This document shows positions 1 through 8,699 of a DNA stretch of 64,000 nt, piece by piece (within the stretch, counting starts at the first letter, position 1; every line of letters starts with the position of its first letter). The notes beneath the pieces were generated by a model, which searched no databases, was not told the origin of the DNA, and saw only the letters and a program-made list of their open reading frames with translations. Source of the DNA: Caldilineaceae bacterium (GTDB lineage: Bacteria > Chloroflexota > Anaerolineae > Caldilineales > Caldilineaceae); NCBI GenBank assembly GCA_020846635.1, contig JADLDO010000047.1, positions 1 to 64,000 on the forward strand, read 5' to 3'. The position numbers and the translations under genes are program-made.

Positions 1-98
1 AGGATGAATCGCCGTGATGTAGAGACTATCCAAACCCACACTTTTTGTTGATAACCGCTCTATCGCTGAACACAACTGCTGCCTTTTACGCCGGAATT

Positions 99-497
99 CT
101 GCTGATTTGACAACCGGAATCTACAGTTGTCTCGTACTTGTTTAAGCGGGATAGCCGAAAGGAGTTATATGCGCCTCATTTGCTCAATCAGGAGTTGGCG
201 ATTGCTATCATGACAGTCGTTGAGTTGTTCCAATAGGCAAATATGCGTCAATGGGGTGAAGCGCGGGTGCAACGGATGGGGTCCTGGCTTGGGCAATTTA
301 CTATCTTGCCAGTAGATATTGAGACCTGCCGCGCTTGGGCAGTAGTGCGTGCGCATCGCTCTGCACTTGGCTTGCCGATTTCACCTCAGGACGCATGGAT
401 CGCTGCAACGTCACTACGCTATCAAATTCCACTCATTACGCACAATGCCGGTGATTACCGGCAAATTCCAAAATTAACCATTATTAGCGAACAGTAG
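99..497 (+). pseudogene. decayed VapC-type PIN-domain toxin
   Basis: The reading frame running into the ATG at 243 encodes a PIN-domain ribonuclease. It has VVSYLFKRDS near 126-155, MTVVELFQ at 210-233, then QWGEARVQ, SPQDAWIAATSLRY and a C-terminal LITHNAGDY motif. An in-frame TAG at 234-236 falls where family members usually have Trp (ELFQWAN), so a TGG to TAG change is likely. Upstream, ILLI at about 96-107 is followed by TGA at 108-110. The rest continues in the same register only after an apparent indel, so the N-terminal LLDT metal-binding segment is broken too. The surviving 84-codon piece from 243 lacks the first acidic residue and is unlikely to be active. No antitoxin is visible in the 98 bases upstream. 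This is a confident family call and a confident pseudogene. Confidence 0.75.
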
Positions 498-564
498 CCA
501 TCCTCTTTCAGCATTTCCGTGAATTGTGCCGTCTTAGCGGCGAATCAGGGAGGGGGTGATCTGT

Positions 565-2880
565 TTACTTGATCAACAGTTCATTCGCAATCAGCGTAAC
601 ATCTCCATCCTGGCTCGGCACTGCGCTGTTGGGTCTGGCCTGGATCAGCATATCATCTCCTGGGGGCAGCCCTGGCGTGGCATCCACGATCAACAGGGTG
701 AAGGGCGTATTGCTTTCCAAATGCAGTGCCACCTCTAGCCCGTCGCAGGCTGGTGCAAAACAGGCAAACAAGTGATAGCCGTTTTCGATGAAGGTCTCTT
801 CCATGATATAGGGTGTCCCCAGAACTTCAATGTGGCTGAGGCTGGCTGCCTGTGGGATATAGAGTTTGATCTGAGCGCCTCCGCGTGGTGAGCGCAGTTG
901 AAGATGGAGCCGGCGCGCTCCATTCGTACGCGCATCGGAGAGCAGGTGGATTTCGGGTGCGGGCGCGCTTGTGGATGTGGCTGGCGCGACCAGATATTGG
1001 CGGCTCGACCAGGGCAGCGCGGCCACTGGTTCGCCCCCAAAGGGCGCGGCTTGGCGCAGGCTTTGGGGTACATCCCTGATCGTCTCACCCGTCAGCGTGG
1101 CGCTCTCGATCAACCAATTCACCTGATCCAAATGACGCTGCTCGACATGGAGCAGATTGAGCCGCTGCGGTCTGAATTCCGAATGGGTAGGTACCCAGGA
1201 CGCCACACCAAATGCTGCCACCATGACCAGCGCAGCAGCAGCCAACACCCCGCGGCGTATCGGACGAGCTTCCTCCGGCAGCGCCAAGAAGGGAAGCAGC
1301 GCACTGGTCGCCAACCCAACCCCCAGCCCCGCGAGCGCACCGATTTCAAGGCCAGCCCCGACTTCGACATAGAGCGCAAAGGGCAGCCAGAGTGCGCTAG
1401 TGCCAAACAACGCCACCAGCGAGGCGATCTCCCCATTGCGCGGCGAGGCATCAAGCGGTGTCATGCCAACGACGGAGAGCGCCAGGAGGGCAAGGAGGGT
1501 CGGGCACAAAAAGATAATACTGACCCCTGGCAGCGACCAGGCCAAGAGCAGGGAAAGCAGGCACCACCAGAGCCACACGCCTAAACTCAGGCCCCAGAAA
1601 CCAGCGCGGCGCGCAAAAGCCGTCCCTACCAGTGCCATACTGAAGATCGCCCCTGCCCACAGCGCCACGCGCACAGGCAATGGGTGTGCGTACCAGGGGA
1701 CGGGTGCGCCGGTCAAAGAGCTAAGGGCTATCACGAGGACAAGCCCCAGAAGGGTAGCCACCAATAGACCCAGCGGCAGCACCAACGCTCCCCACAACAG
1801 CGATCGCATGGGCAGTGCGCCGCGACGGAGCAGTGTCACGGCGAGGCCAAGCCAGGCGAGCAGACAGGCCAGCGCAATCCAGATCGTCCACGCTTCGGGC
1901 CATTGCAAAATGAGACCGGGCCACAAGTCAAGAAAGACGCTGTTGCCCGCGGGTGGGTTCGCCAGGTCCAGTTCGGCAAATCCACGCACCGCGGCCAGGA
2001 CATTGTCGCCTTGATGCTGCACGCTGCCGGGATTGAGGTTTGTGAGATTATTCAACGGCGTATGGTAATGGGCGTATTCTTCGACAAAGCCAAAATTGAT
2101 GCCTGCAATGCCCGCCTCCTCAAAGACTGACAGATCCGTGTCGTTGGGCAGGAGTTCGTAGATTTCATCCGCCAGCGAATTGGTAACGGCCCTGGGTGCG
2201 TGGGCAACAAAGGCGTCAATCATCCAGGTGTTATTCTCTGTGGTTTCAAAGAGGATGCTCGGCCCACTGGTGCCGCGCGCTTCAAGATTGACCACGACGC
2301 CAACCTCGGCGGCCCACGGATGTTCGGCAACAAAGGCTTCTGCGCCCAGCAGCCCCACTTCCTCGCCATCACTCAGCAAGAAAATAATGGGGGCAGACAG
2401 CGGCCCCTCTGTGCGCAGCATGCGAGCGATCTCCAGGAGGATCGCCACGCCTGCCATGTCATCCGCTGCGCCTGGTCCAGCGCCAACCGAATCGTAGTGG
2501 GCAACAAGCAAGACCGCCGGCCCCTCTGCGCGCCCCGGCAAGCGGGTGATGATGTTGCGTACATAGCCACAAACGGCCCAAACCGTTCGACAGGTCAGGG
2601 TATCCTGCGTTTCAACTGTATAGCCAAACGTGGTCAGTTCATCGAGGATACGGGAGCGTATCTGATCATTGGCCTGCGTGCCCATGGGGTGGGGTGTGCC
2701 GTCCTCGATGAGGCGCGCTGCCAGCGTCAACGCGCGTGCCGCTGAGAATTCGTTTGCAGGCGCTGTCTCCGGCTTGGGGGCGGGCGGCGGCATACCCAGC
2801 GCCTGCAAGCCAAAGGCCAAAGCCATCACGACAAGGCCGGCGAGGAGCCAAAACGGATGTACGACTTGATTCATCTTCAT
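565..2880 (-). CDS. M28-family zinc metallopeptidase with multi-pass membrane C-terminus
   Basis: A predicted membrane aminopeptidase of the M28 family, similar in layout to ER metallopeptidase 1/FXNA-type proteins. Residues 9-30 form a signal anchor. Residues about 45-310 are the peptidase domain with the expected two-zinc ligands and catalytic acids: HYDS (His128, Asp130), GAADDMAG (Asp140), DGEE (Glu173-Glu174), NLEARG (Glu200) and HYHTP (His273). Residues about 320-550 contain around eight hydrophobic spans. The last 200 residues are a soluble, probably beta-rich exported domain. The catalytic domain probably faces outside, cleaving N-terminal residues from peptides, but the substrate is unknown. 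The annotated start gives MKMNQ; Met3 is also possible, and neither has a strong ribosome-binding site. It lies 75 bp downstream of the DUF998 gene on the same strand. Confidence 0.88.
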   Translation of the reverse strand: MKMNQVVHPFWLLAGLVVMALAFGLQALGMPPPAPKPETAPANEFSAARALTLAARLIEDGTPHPMGTQANDQIRSRILDELTTFGYTVETQDTLTCRTVWAVCGYVRNIITRLPGRAEGPAVLLVAHYDSVGAGPGAADDMAGVAILLEIARMLRTEGPLSAPIIFLLSDGEEVGLLGAEAFVAEHPWAAEVGVVVNLEARGTSGPSILFETTENNTWMIDAFVAHAPRAVTNSLADEIYELLPNDTDLSVFEEAGIAGINFGFVEEYAHYHTPLNNLTNLNPGSVQHQGDNVLAAVRGFAELDLANPPAGNSVFLDLWPGLILQWPEAWTIWIALACLLAWLGLAVTLLRRGALPMRSLLWGALVLPLGLLVATLLGLVLVIALSSLTGAPVPWYAHPLPVRVALWAGAIFSMALVGTAFARRAGFWGLSLGVWLWWCLLSLLLAWSLPGVSIIFLCPTLLALLALSVVGMTPLDASPRNGEIASLVALFGTSALWLPFALYVEVGAGLEIGALAGLGVGLATSALLPFLALPEEARPIRRGVLAAAALVMVAAFGVASWVPTHSEFRPQRLNLLHVEQRHLDQVNWLIESATLTGETIRDVPQSLRQAAPFGGEPVAALPWSSRQYLVAPATSTSAPAPEIHLLSDARTNGARRLHLQLRSPRGGAQIKLYIPQAASLSHIEVLGTPYIMEETFIENGYHLFACFAPACDGLEVALHLESNTPFTLLIVDATPGLPPGDDMLIQARPNSAVPSQDGDVTLIANELLIK

Positions 2881-2955
2881 TGTGTCTTTACCATGCTGGT
2901 TGTTTTTTGCTTCTCACTTGATGGTGAAATTCTCCTGGACGAAAGATGCATGGGG

Positions 2956-3642
2956 CTAGAGGCTTTGCTTACTCAACTTGAGCGCGTGCCAGGCTGCGGT
3001 CATCAGCCACAGGCTGTAGGCAATAATCTCAAGACGGTTGGGCCATCCAACCAGCACATCGGGGCCGAATTGACCGTCGCTGGGGAGCATCAGCATGACA
3101 GAGACGAAGGAGATCAGGAAGCCAACTACGGCGAGAGCGCCCGTCCAGCGGAGGGCTTGTCGTGCCGTGGCCCAGGCCGGGCTGCGGGCCAGTTGCCAAC
3201 TAATGAGCGCCGCAGCAAAGGGTACGGCAAGCCCAAGTGTACCACCCAGGCTGTGAAGATTGCCTCTCATGGTCACGGCCTCATGGCTTGTCGTGATTGG
3301 ATCAGTCGTGAAAAGGCCTGCAATGGCTAGACCCGCAGCGCTAATCAGCAGGCAGATCAGCCCGATTTTACCATCGGTAGTGGATATTTGCGACCGGATT
3401 GCCAGGTAGAGAGCAGCCGTACTCCCTGCGAGCGAAAGAAAGGCGAGCATCATGATCCAGCCGTAGTCGCCGATGGCGTATTCACTGATAAAGCGCCATG
3501 AAGGATCAAACTCCGGCTTGATGAAGTGCAGCGCGACAAGCAAAACGACAAATAGAGCGGCTGTCGCCAATGAGACAAACGCCGCACCCCGTGAAATCGC
3601 TGCCACTGGCCTACCACTCGTCGTAGCTGTAGCCGTTGCCAT
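2956..3642 (-). CDS. DUF998 family membrane protein
   Basis: A 228-residue protein with about six hydrophobic segments. Characteristic DUF998 features are the LHFIKPEFDPSWRFISEYA region near residues 38-57 (aromatic-rich, just after TM1) and the TTDPI and LHSLGG motifs in the middle. The function of the family is unknown. The start is strongly supported by AGGAGGG just upstream of the ATG at 3642, and by an excellent sigma70 promoter (3718-3747). A LexA-like dyad sits between promoter and start. It probably shares a transcript with the M28 peptidase downstream (75 bp gap). The family assignment is good; no biochemical role can be read from the sequence. Confidence 0.8.
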   Translation of the reverse strand: MATATATTSGRPVAAISRGAAFVSLATAALFVVLLVALHFIKPEFDPSWRFISEYAIGDYGWIMMLAFLSLAGSTAALYLAIRSQISTTDGKIGLICLLISAAGLAIAGLFTTDPITTSHEAVTMRGNLHSLGGTLGLAVPFAAALISWQLARSPAWATARQALRWTGALAVVGFLISFVSVMLMLPSDGQFGPDVLVGWPNRLEIIAYSLWLMTAAWHALKLSKQSL

Positions 3643-3696
3643 AGAGACCCTCCTGATTTTGTGAACGCTCTACCAGAAGACTTAACGATTTTTATG

Positions 3697-3708
3697 GAAC
3701 GCATGTTC
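3697..3708. promoter_or_regulatory. GAAC-N4-GTTC dyad, LexA/SOS-box-like operator
   Basis: The perfect dyad GAACGCATGTTC lies just downstream of the -10 box of the DUF998 promoter, about +3 to +14 from the expected start point. GAAC-N4-GTTC is the core of the Bacillus-type LexA box, and a repressor bound here would block transcription. Whether this organism's LexA uses that box is not shown by the window. Confidence 0.45.
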
Positions 3709-3717
3709 TGTATTGCG

Positions 3718-3747
3718 ATTATACGTCACTAATTGGTTACTTGTCAA
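3718..3747 (-). promoter_or_regulatory. sigma70 promoter of the DUF998 gene
   Basis: Read on the minus strand, TTGACA (3742-3747) and TATAAT (3718-3723) are both perfect consensus boxes with an 18-bp spacer. The expected start is near 3711, giving a leader of about 70 nt to the ATG at 3642. It is one of the strongest promoters in the window. Confidence 0.75.
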
Positions 3748-3787
3748 TAGGCAAAATTGAACCGAAATGTCCCCAACTCCTCCCTCT

Positions 3788-3815
3788 TTGATGGCTTTGA
3801 CCGTTCCGGTATAAT
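3788..3815 (+). promoter_or_regulatory. probable promoter of the M20 amidohydrolase gene
   Basis: TTGATG (3788-3793), a 16-bp spacer and a perfect TATAAT (3810-3815) on the plus strand. The expected start is near 3822, about 100 nt ahead of the GTG start codon at 3924. Confidence 0.5.
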
Positions 3816-3923
3816 GTTATGGTATCTTGCTAAACGTGAGAGCCATCTATGTCGATTCCGCCACAGGGCACGCTTTTTTGTCCAGCCGCTGCCCGATTCA
3901 ATCCATGAGGGAGTACACTGCCG

Positions 3924-5144
3924 GTGGACACAACCCAAACTGTTTCCTATGCTGAGCTTCTTGAACGCGCCAAATCACTGCATGAACAGATTCGCGCGTG
4001 GCGACGTGAGATCCATCGTCATCCTGAGCTAACCTTTACCGAGCAGCGCACTGCCGGGCTGGTCAACGCTACGCTGGTGAGCCTGGGCATCCCCACGGAA
4101 ACCGAGGTGGCTAAGACAGGTGTAGTGGGTCACATTCGGGGTGGCGCAGGGCCTGTGGTGGGGCTGCGCGCCGATATGGATGCGCTGCCCATCACCGAGA
4201 TCAACGGCACAGAGTTTGACAGCACGCGCCCCGGCATTATGCACGCCTGCGGGCATGATGCACACACAGCGATGCTCTTGGGCGCGGCGACCTTGCTCAA
4301 GGGATTGGCCGATGAGCGGCGGTTGCCGGGGAGTATCCGCCTGCTCTTTCAGCCCAGTGAAGAAGCGCAGGACGCCGAAGGCAAGTCGGGTGGGATGCGT
4401 ATGGTCGAAGAAGGCGCGCTTAACGGATTGGATGCTGTCTTTGGCTTGCATGTCGATGCCACGAATGATGTGGGGGTTGTTGCCACGCGTGAAGGCCCGA
4501 TGATGGCGGCTGCCGACCGCTTCCGTGTGACGATCCAGGGTGTGGGGGGGCACGCGGCGCGCCCACATGCCACGGTTGATCCAATTTTGCTCTCGGCCCA
4601 TGTGATTCACGCCATTCACCAAGTCGTAAGCCGCCGCATCAACCCGCTGGAGCCTGCGGTGATCACGATTGGCACGATCAATGGTGGTACGGTCGAGAAT
4701 GTCATCCCCGATACCGTGACGTTGACCGGGACGATTCGCTCCTTTAGCCCGGAGACGCGCATAAAGCTGCATGAGGAGCTTGAAAAGGCATGCCGCATCG
4801 TGGAGCCGATGGGCGGCAGCATTGACTTTGAACTGGATTGGGGCTATCCACCCACCTCGAATTCGCCGGAAGCTACGGCTGTGGCGGTGGAGGCGCTCTC
4901 GGAAATGCTGGGTGCGGAGAATGTGAGGCTAGCGCCCCAGGGGATGGGGGCAGAAGATTTTAGCTTTATGTCCGAAGTGGCCCCAGGCTGCTTTGTGCGG
5001 CTCGGCGTGCATGACCCTGCTTGGGGTGAGCAAACGTACAATGTCCACCGGGCCGATTTCCGCATGGATGAGGATGCTCTGCCCGTGGGGACGGCTGTGT
5101 TAGCCGCGGTGGCGCTCAACTGGATGAACCAGAAACGGCAATAG
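3924..5144 (+). CDS. M20D-family metal-dependent amidohydrolase
   Basis: A 406-residue cytoplasmic hydrolase of the hippurate hydrolase/IAA-amino-acid hydrolase/N-acyl-amino-acid amidohydrolase group, expected to cleave an amide bond on an N-acylated amino acid or related compound. It has the family landmarks in order: RREIHRHPE near residue 28, [10 protein letters not shown] (80-89), [16 protein letters not shown] with Cys109 and His111 as metal ligands, PSEEA with Glu146-Glu147, FGLHVDA with His176, and a C-terminal NVHRADF. The central lid/dimerisation domain (GGHAARPH) is complete. The start is GTG, preceded by AGGGAG about 10 bp upstream. The exact substrate cannot be decided from sequence. 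Two lipoprotein/membrane-protein genes follow on the same strand. Confidence 0.9.
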   Translation: MDTTQTVSYAELLERAKSLHEQIRAWRREIHRHPELTFTEQRTAGLVNATLVSLGIPTETEVAKTGVVGHIRGGAGPVVGLRADMDALPITEINGTEFDSTRPGIMHACGHDAHTAMLLGAATLLKGLADERRLPGSIRLLFQPSEEAQDAEGKSGGMRMVEEGALNGLDAVFGLHVDATNDVGVVATREGPMMAAADRFRVTIQGVGGHAARPHATVDPILLSAHVIHAIHQVVSRRINPLEPAVITIGTINGGTVENVIPDTVTLTGTIRSFSPETRIKLHEELEKACRIVEPMGGSIDFELDWGYPPTSNSPEATAVAVEALSEMLGAENVRLAPQGMGAEDFSFMSEVAPGCFVRLGVHDPAWGEQTYNVHRADFRMDEDALPVGTAVLAAVALNWMNQKRQ

Positions 5145-5154
5145 GGTTAATGAA

Positions 5155-5186
5155 CTCTCTGGCTGCTGTATAGGCTGCCCAGAGAG
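5155..5186 (+). other. inverted repeat between amidohydrolase and lipoprotein genes
   Basis: CTCTCTGG (5155-5162) pairs with CCAGAGAG (5179-5186) around a 16-nt loop. There is no T-tract, so it may be a weak terminator or an mRNA-stability hairpin. It ends only 15 bp before the next start codon. Confidence 0.35.
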
Positions 5187-5201
5187 CAATGAAGGAAGTT
5201 G

Positions 5202-5951
5202 ATGACGTATCTAATGAAACTGTTTTTGCACCGCGCCGCGCGGCATGGGGCCATGCTGGTGCTTTTGTGGGTGTTGGTTGGTTGTGGTCAACGTAACGTT
5301 CAGCCGCTGATCTTTAACGCGGCCCCCTGGCAGCCCAATGAAATCAGCACCTATCAACTGACCGATCTGAACGGCAGTTATGCGGGTACAGCGCGCTACG
5401 ATTTGACGCGGCTGGAAGGCGACTTGTGGAATCTCCGCCGTGAGATCAACGCGCAGGGGACACAGGAGGTCGTGGCAGTGGATATGTCCGAAACGGGCTT
5501 CCGTCCTGTTCAATCGACCCTGATACGCATTGCGCGCGAAGGCACTGAAGTGGTCAGCGCAACCTACAGCGGCAGCCAGGCCAACCTGGAGTTGACCACG
5601 AAGCAAAATGTCACCACTTATGAGCGCGTGAGCGTTCCCAGCGATGCGCGCGAGCAGGCTACGCTGGTGATGCTCTTGCGTGCGATGCCCCTGGCAGAGG
5701 GGTATGCCGTTCGTCTCAATGTCTTTTCACCGGTCACTGGGCTGTTGGATCGAGTGACAGTGGCGGTTGTAGGTCGGGAGCAAGTAACAACCCTGGCCGG
5801 AGACCATGAGACTTGGCTTGTGCGTATGGAGACTCCCGACAGCAAGACAGAAGCCTGGGTGAAAACGGAAGCGCCCTATCCTGTGGTCAAGTTCATTGAC
5901 AGCCGCAATGGCGGCACCTTTGAGCTAAGCGAGTTCCAACCGGGGGAATAG
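5202..5951 (+). CDS. putative lipoprotein, DUF3108-like
   Basis: The N-terminus is a basic/hydrophobic signal peptide ending in a lipobox (LVGCG), so the mature protein should begin at Cys and be lipid-anchored by the Lgt encoded at 22221-23060. The remaining ~220 residues look like an all-beta domain. They have alternating polar/hydrophobic strands and a periplasmic DUF3108-like flavour, with ARYDLTRLEGDLWNLRREI and YERVSVPSDA as landmarks. A bound substrate is not predictable. ATG at 5202 is chosen over an in-frame TTG at 5199 because AAGGAAG lies directly upstream. It is followed after 93 bp by the anchored 156-residue protein. The lipoprotein call is firm, the domain call tentative. Confidence 0.65.
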   Translation: MTYLMKLFLHRAARHGAMLVLLWVLVGCGQRNVQPLIFNAAPWQPNEISTYQLTDLNGSYAGTARYDLTRLEGDLWNLRREINAQGTQEVVAVDMSETGFRPVQSTLIRIAREGTEVVSATYSGSQANLELTTKQNVTTYERVSVPSDAREQATLVMLLRAMPLAEGYAVRLNVFSPVTGLLDRVTVAVVGREQVTTLAGDHETWLVRMETPDSKTEAWVKTEAPYPVVKFIDSRNGGTFELSEFQPGE

Positions 5952-6044
5952 ATGGAACATTTCGGGGCGTGAGTACGTCATCAAAGTGGTGCGAACAAAC
6001 CAAGACAAAGCAGGCGAAAGAGCCGAGAGCAGGATTGACAGCAT

Positions 6045-6515
6045 ATGAAACTCGATAAATTTACCTGGGCAGTGATTGGGGTAGTGCTGCTGCTGTTGGT
6101 TGGGGCGGTGGTCACGGTCAACATGACGGGCGGCAGCGGGGCAGAGACGCAGGAATATCTGCCGCTCGATACGCCCGAAGCGCCGGTCTACAATGCTTTC
6201 TTGGCTTTGCAACGGGGAGATTATACCCAAGCCCGCGCCCAATATAGCCAGGCGACGCTCGATCAGTTTGCAAAGGATAACTACGATCCTTTTGCCGGGC
6301 GTTCGACTTCACCCACCAGCAGCCAGCGCCTACGCATCCTCAAGTCCGAGCCGATTGCCGATGACCCAGACCGCGCCATCGTGACCTTTGTACAGGACAC
6401 CTATAACCAGGGGGGACTCTTTGGTTCGGGTTCAACCTGGAGCCGGGAGGGTACGGTGGAGGTTGTGCGCGAGGACGATGGCTGGAAGATTAACACGCAA
6501 GAATTTTTCTGGTAG
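6045..6515 (+). CDS. small membrane-anchored protein, NTF2/DUF4878-like
   Basis: A 156-residue protein with one N-terminal transmembrane helix (residues about 8-27) and an extracytoplasmic domain. The PVYNAFLALQRGDYTQARAQ stretch near residues 48-67, followed by sheet-like segments ending in GWKINTQEF, resembles NTF2-like DUF4878 domains, which have a helix first and then a curved sheet. No catalytic residues are apparent. It sits 30 bp upstream of the DUF5671 membrane protein and downstream of the lipoprotein, so the three may form one envelope operon. I do not recognise a specific family member. Confidence 0.6.
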   Translation: MKLDKFTWAVIGVVLLLLVGAVVTVNMTGGSGAETQEYLPLDTPEAPVYNAFLALQRGDYTQARAQYSQATLDQFAKDNYDPFAGRSTSPTSSQRLRILKSEPIADDPDRAIVTFVQDTYNQGGLFGSGSTWSREGTVEVVREDDGWKINTQEFFW

Positions 6516-6545
6516 CCGCGGCTTAACGGGAAACAGGGAGACGCA

Positions 6546-8237
6546 ATGAGTACCCTACATTCAGCCGCACCAGCCCGTACGGCAGATGGCGGCGCACGTA
6601 CTTTTGTACGACGTTTGTACTTCTATGGCATGGCGTTGATCAGCCTCATCGCCATGCTAATCGCCACAGATAATCTGCTGCGCGTGCTTGATGAGAATTG
6701 GTTGGGGCGCGCGGCGGAGAGCGCGCTTTATGCCATTGATGCTACCTCCTACGTACGTAATGCCATCGCGGGGAATGGTGGGCTGCTGCTGGTGGCAACA
6801 CCGATCTTCCTGCTGCATTGGGCCGCCATCCAGCGTCGTCGCGAGCCGGAAGAATTGCGCGCAGGGATGCGTAAGTTCTTCCTCTATGGCGCGGCGCTTG
6901 TGGCGGTGGGCTATTCTGTTTTCAATGCCTATAACCTGCTGCAAGGCATTGCACAATTGGCCTTTGGCATGCCCGTCGCCCAAAGCCTGATTTGGCCTTC
7001 GGGCTGGCTGCATGACCTGGCGATGATGGTGGTTGCCTGGGCGCTCCTGAACTATCTGCTTGGCGTCGCCGCCAATGATGGCGACCTGGGACAAGAAGTG
7101 GGGATTGCCGGCACATGGCGGCGGCTTTTCCAAACCGCGGCGGGTCTTTTTGGGCTGTGGCTGGTGATTGTCGGGAGCATGGGGTTGCTCGAAACTTTGC
7201 TGCGCCTGGCCTTTGGCGCAGCGGGGTGGGGGCTGTCGGTTTCCTGGTGGCGTCCTTTGTTGGGCGATCATGTGGCCCAACTCCTCTTGGGCAGCTTTTT
7301 GCTGCGCCTCAACTGGGTGCGCTGGCACTCCCTAGCGGTTGCCCATCCCCAAGAGGCTCAAAGCGCGCTGCGCCGCTTCTATCTCTATGTGGCGGTGGTT
7401 GGGGGCGCGCTGGCGCTGCTGCTGCCTCTGACGGAGCTGATGCGTGTGCTGCTGCTGGTGCTACTGGGTGCAATGGCGTTGAGCGATCCGGCGGTGATGG
7501 ATGTAGTGACCACGGCATTGGCCGCGGCCCCTGTGGGGTTGATCATTTGGCGCTGGCATTGGCGTTATCTCCAGCAGGAGGCTGCTACCTATGGCGAAAG
7601 CGCCGAGGGTGCGCTGATTCGTCGTTTGTATTACTATGCGGTGGCGCTAACAGGGCTGGTGCTGCTCTGGTTTGGCGCGGTTGATGTTGTGCAAGTAGGG
7701 CTAGATTGGCTGACGGGGCAGGCTGCCATTGTGGGCGACCGTATTTGGGTCTATCCACTTGCCGCGGGTTTGAGCCGTTTGGCAGTGGCCGCGCCCATTT
7801 GGGCATTCCACTGGCAAAGAGTGCAGCAGGTGGCGCGGCGCGAGGATGCTGCGGGGCATGCTGAGCGTGCTTCTGGCCCTCGCAAAGCCTATCTCTATGG
7901 TGTGGCGTTGGCGGGCGGGCTGGTGATTCTCTATTACCTGGCGCAAGTGGCCTACCGGCTGCTGCTGCTGCTTCTGGGCGACCCCAGCGCGAGCTTTGCC
8001 GGTGCGGGGCCTGCGGGTGACCTGGCACGCAGCGCCATCGCCGCGGCCATCTGGACTGTGCATGTGATGGCGATTCGCCGCGATGGGCAAATGGGGGCGG
8101 ATGCAGTCGAGGTCGAGGCACCCATTGCTGCTGCGCCGGATGAGCGGCGCGCGATTTTAGAGGCGCGCATCAATCTGTTACAGATGGAATTAGATGCCGC
8201 GCGCGCCGAACTGGCGGCATTAGCGCAGGATGAATAA
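6546..8237 (+). CDS. six-repeat DUF5671 integral membrane protein
   Basis: A 563-residue polytopic protein built from repeats of about 85 residues. Each starts with an Arg-Arg/Lys-aromatic signature followed by a hydrophobic helix: RRLYFYG at 22, RKFFLYG at 109, RRLFQTA at 192, RRFYLYV at 276, RRLYYYA at 359 and RKAYLYG at 446. Each unit carries two or three membrane segments and a conserved Trp-rich end (HWAAIQRRR, WHWRYLQQ, FHWQRVQQ). This matches DUF5671. The C-terminus (about 530-563) is a heptad-rich coiled coil (RINLLQMELDAARAELAAL). The function is unknown. AGGGAG lies about 6 bp before the ATG. Confidence 0.75.
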   Translation: MSTLHSAAPARTADGGARTFVRRLYFYGMALISLIAMLIATDNLLRVLDENWLGRAAESALYAIDATSYVRNAIAGNGGLLLVATPIFLLHWAAIQRRREPEELRAGMRKFFLYGAALVAVGYSVFNAYNLLQGIAQLAFGMPVAQSLIWPSGWLHDLAMMVVAWALLNYLLGVAANDGDLGQEVGIAGTWRRLFQTAAGLFGLWLVIVGSMGLLETLLRLAFGAAGWGLSVSWWRPLLGDHVAQLLLGSFLLRLNWVRWHSLAVAHPQEAQSALRRFYLYVAVVGGALALLLPLTELMRVLLLVLLGAMALSDPAVMDVVTTALAAAPVGLIIWRWHWRYLQQEAATYGESAEGALIRRLYYYAVALTGLVLLWFGAVDVVQVGLDWLTGQAAIVGDRIWVYPLAAGLSRLAVAAPIWAFHWQRVQQVARREDAAGHAERASGPRKAYLYGVALAGGLVILYYLAQVAYRLLLLLLGDPSASFAGAGPAGDLARSAIAAAIWTVHVMAIRRDGQMGADAVEVEAPIAAAPDERRAILEARINLLQMELDAARAELAALAQDE

Positions 8238-8288
8238 GCGAGGTATCTGCGCTTTGGGGCATAATGGTCTATGCCGCTCACAGGGGCC

Positions 8289-8504
8289 TTATGGCGGCTC
8301 GATCCGGTCGACCGTCATGAGTGTCAAATTTAAGTCGCGTAACTTGGCTAAGAGGCCATGTAATTCTGCCTGGTCGCGTATGGGGCCACAGAGTCTGGTC
8401 GTCCCATCGGTGTCATTGTGAATGACGAGCGGCATAAACCATTCCGACCACTGTGAATCTAGCTTCTCTTGAATTGTGATTTGATAGATGATGGAAGCGT
8501 GCAT
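8289..8504 (-). CDS. small conserved hypothetical protein
   Basis: A 71-residue soluble protein with landmarks YQITIQ, WSEWF, TTRLCGPIRDQAELHGLL and LRDLNL. It resembles a small family common in Chloroflexota and some Actinobacteria (an Ile/Gln-rich strand, a WF motif, then GPxxDQAxLHGLLxKxRDL), often found near other genes without conserved context. The fold is probably a small alpha/beta sandwich. The start at 8504 is preferred over GTG at 8510 because AAGGTG lies just ahead of it. Its stop is 52 bp past the end of the convergent DUF5671 gene. The 190 bp upstream holds a direct repeat of GGAAGGTCA at 8681 and 8694. No function can be assigned. Confidence 0.7.
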   Translation of the reverse strand: MHASIIYQITIQEKLDSQWSEWFMPLVIHNDTDGTTRLCGPIRDQAELHGLLAKLRDLNLTLMTVDRIEPP

Positions 8505-8699
8505 GATCACCTTTTTGCGAATAGAACGATAGACACACCCGGTGTAGATAACCGTTTCCCCTAGATCAATCTCTAGCTCAATATAACGCCCCTGTCGCGC
8601 GCTGTCATTGAACTAAGGATATAGCGGGTGGTTGATTGTGCGTATTCGGGTTCGTTGGGCGAACGTCGTGAAGGTGGCCCGGAAGGTCATCGCGGAAGG

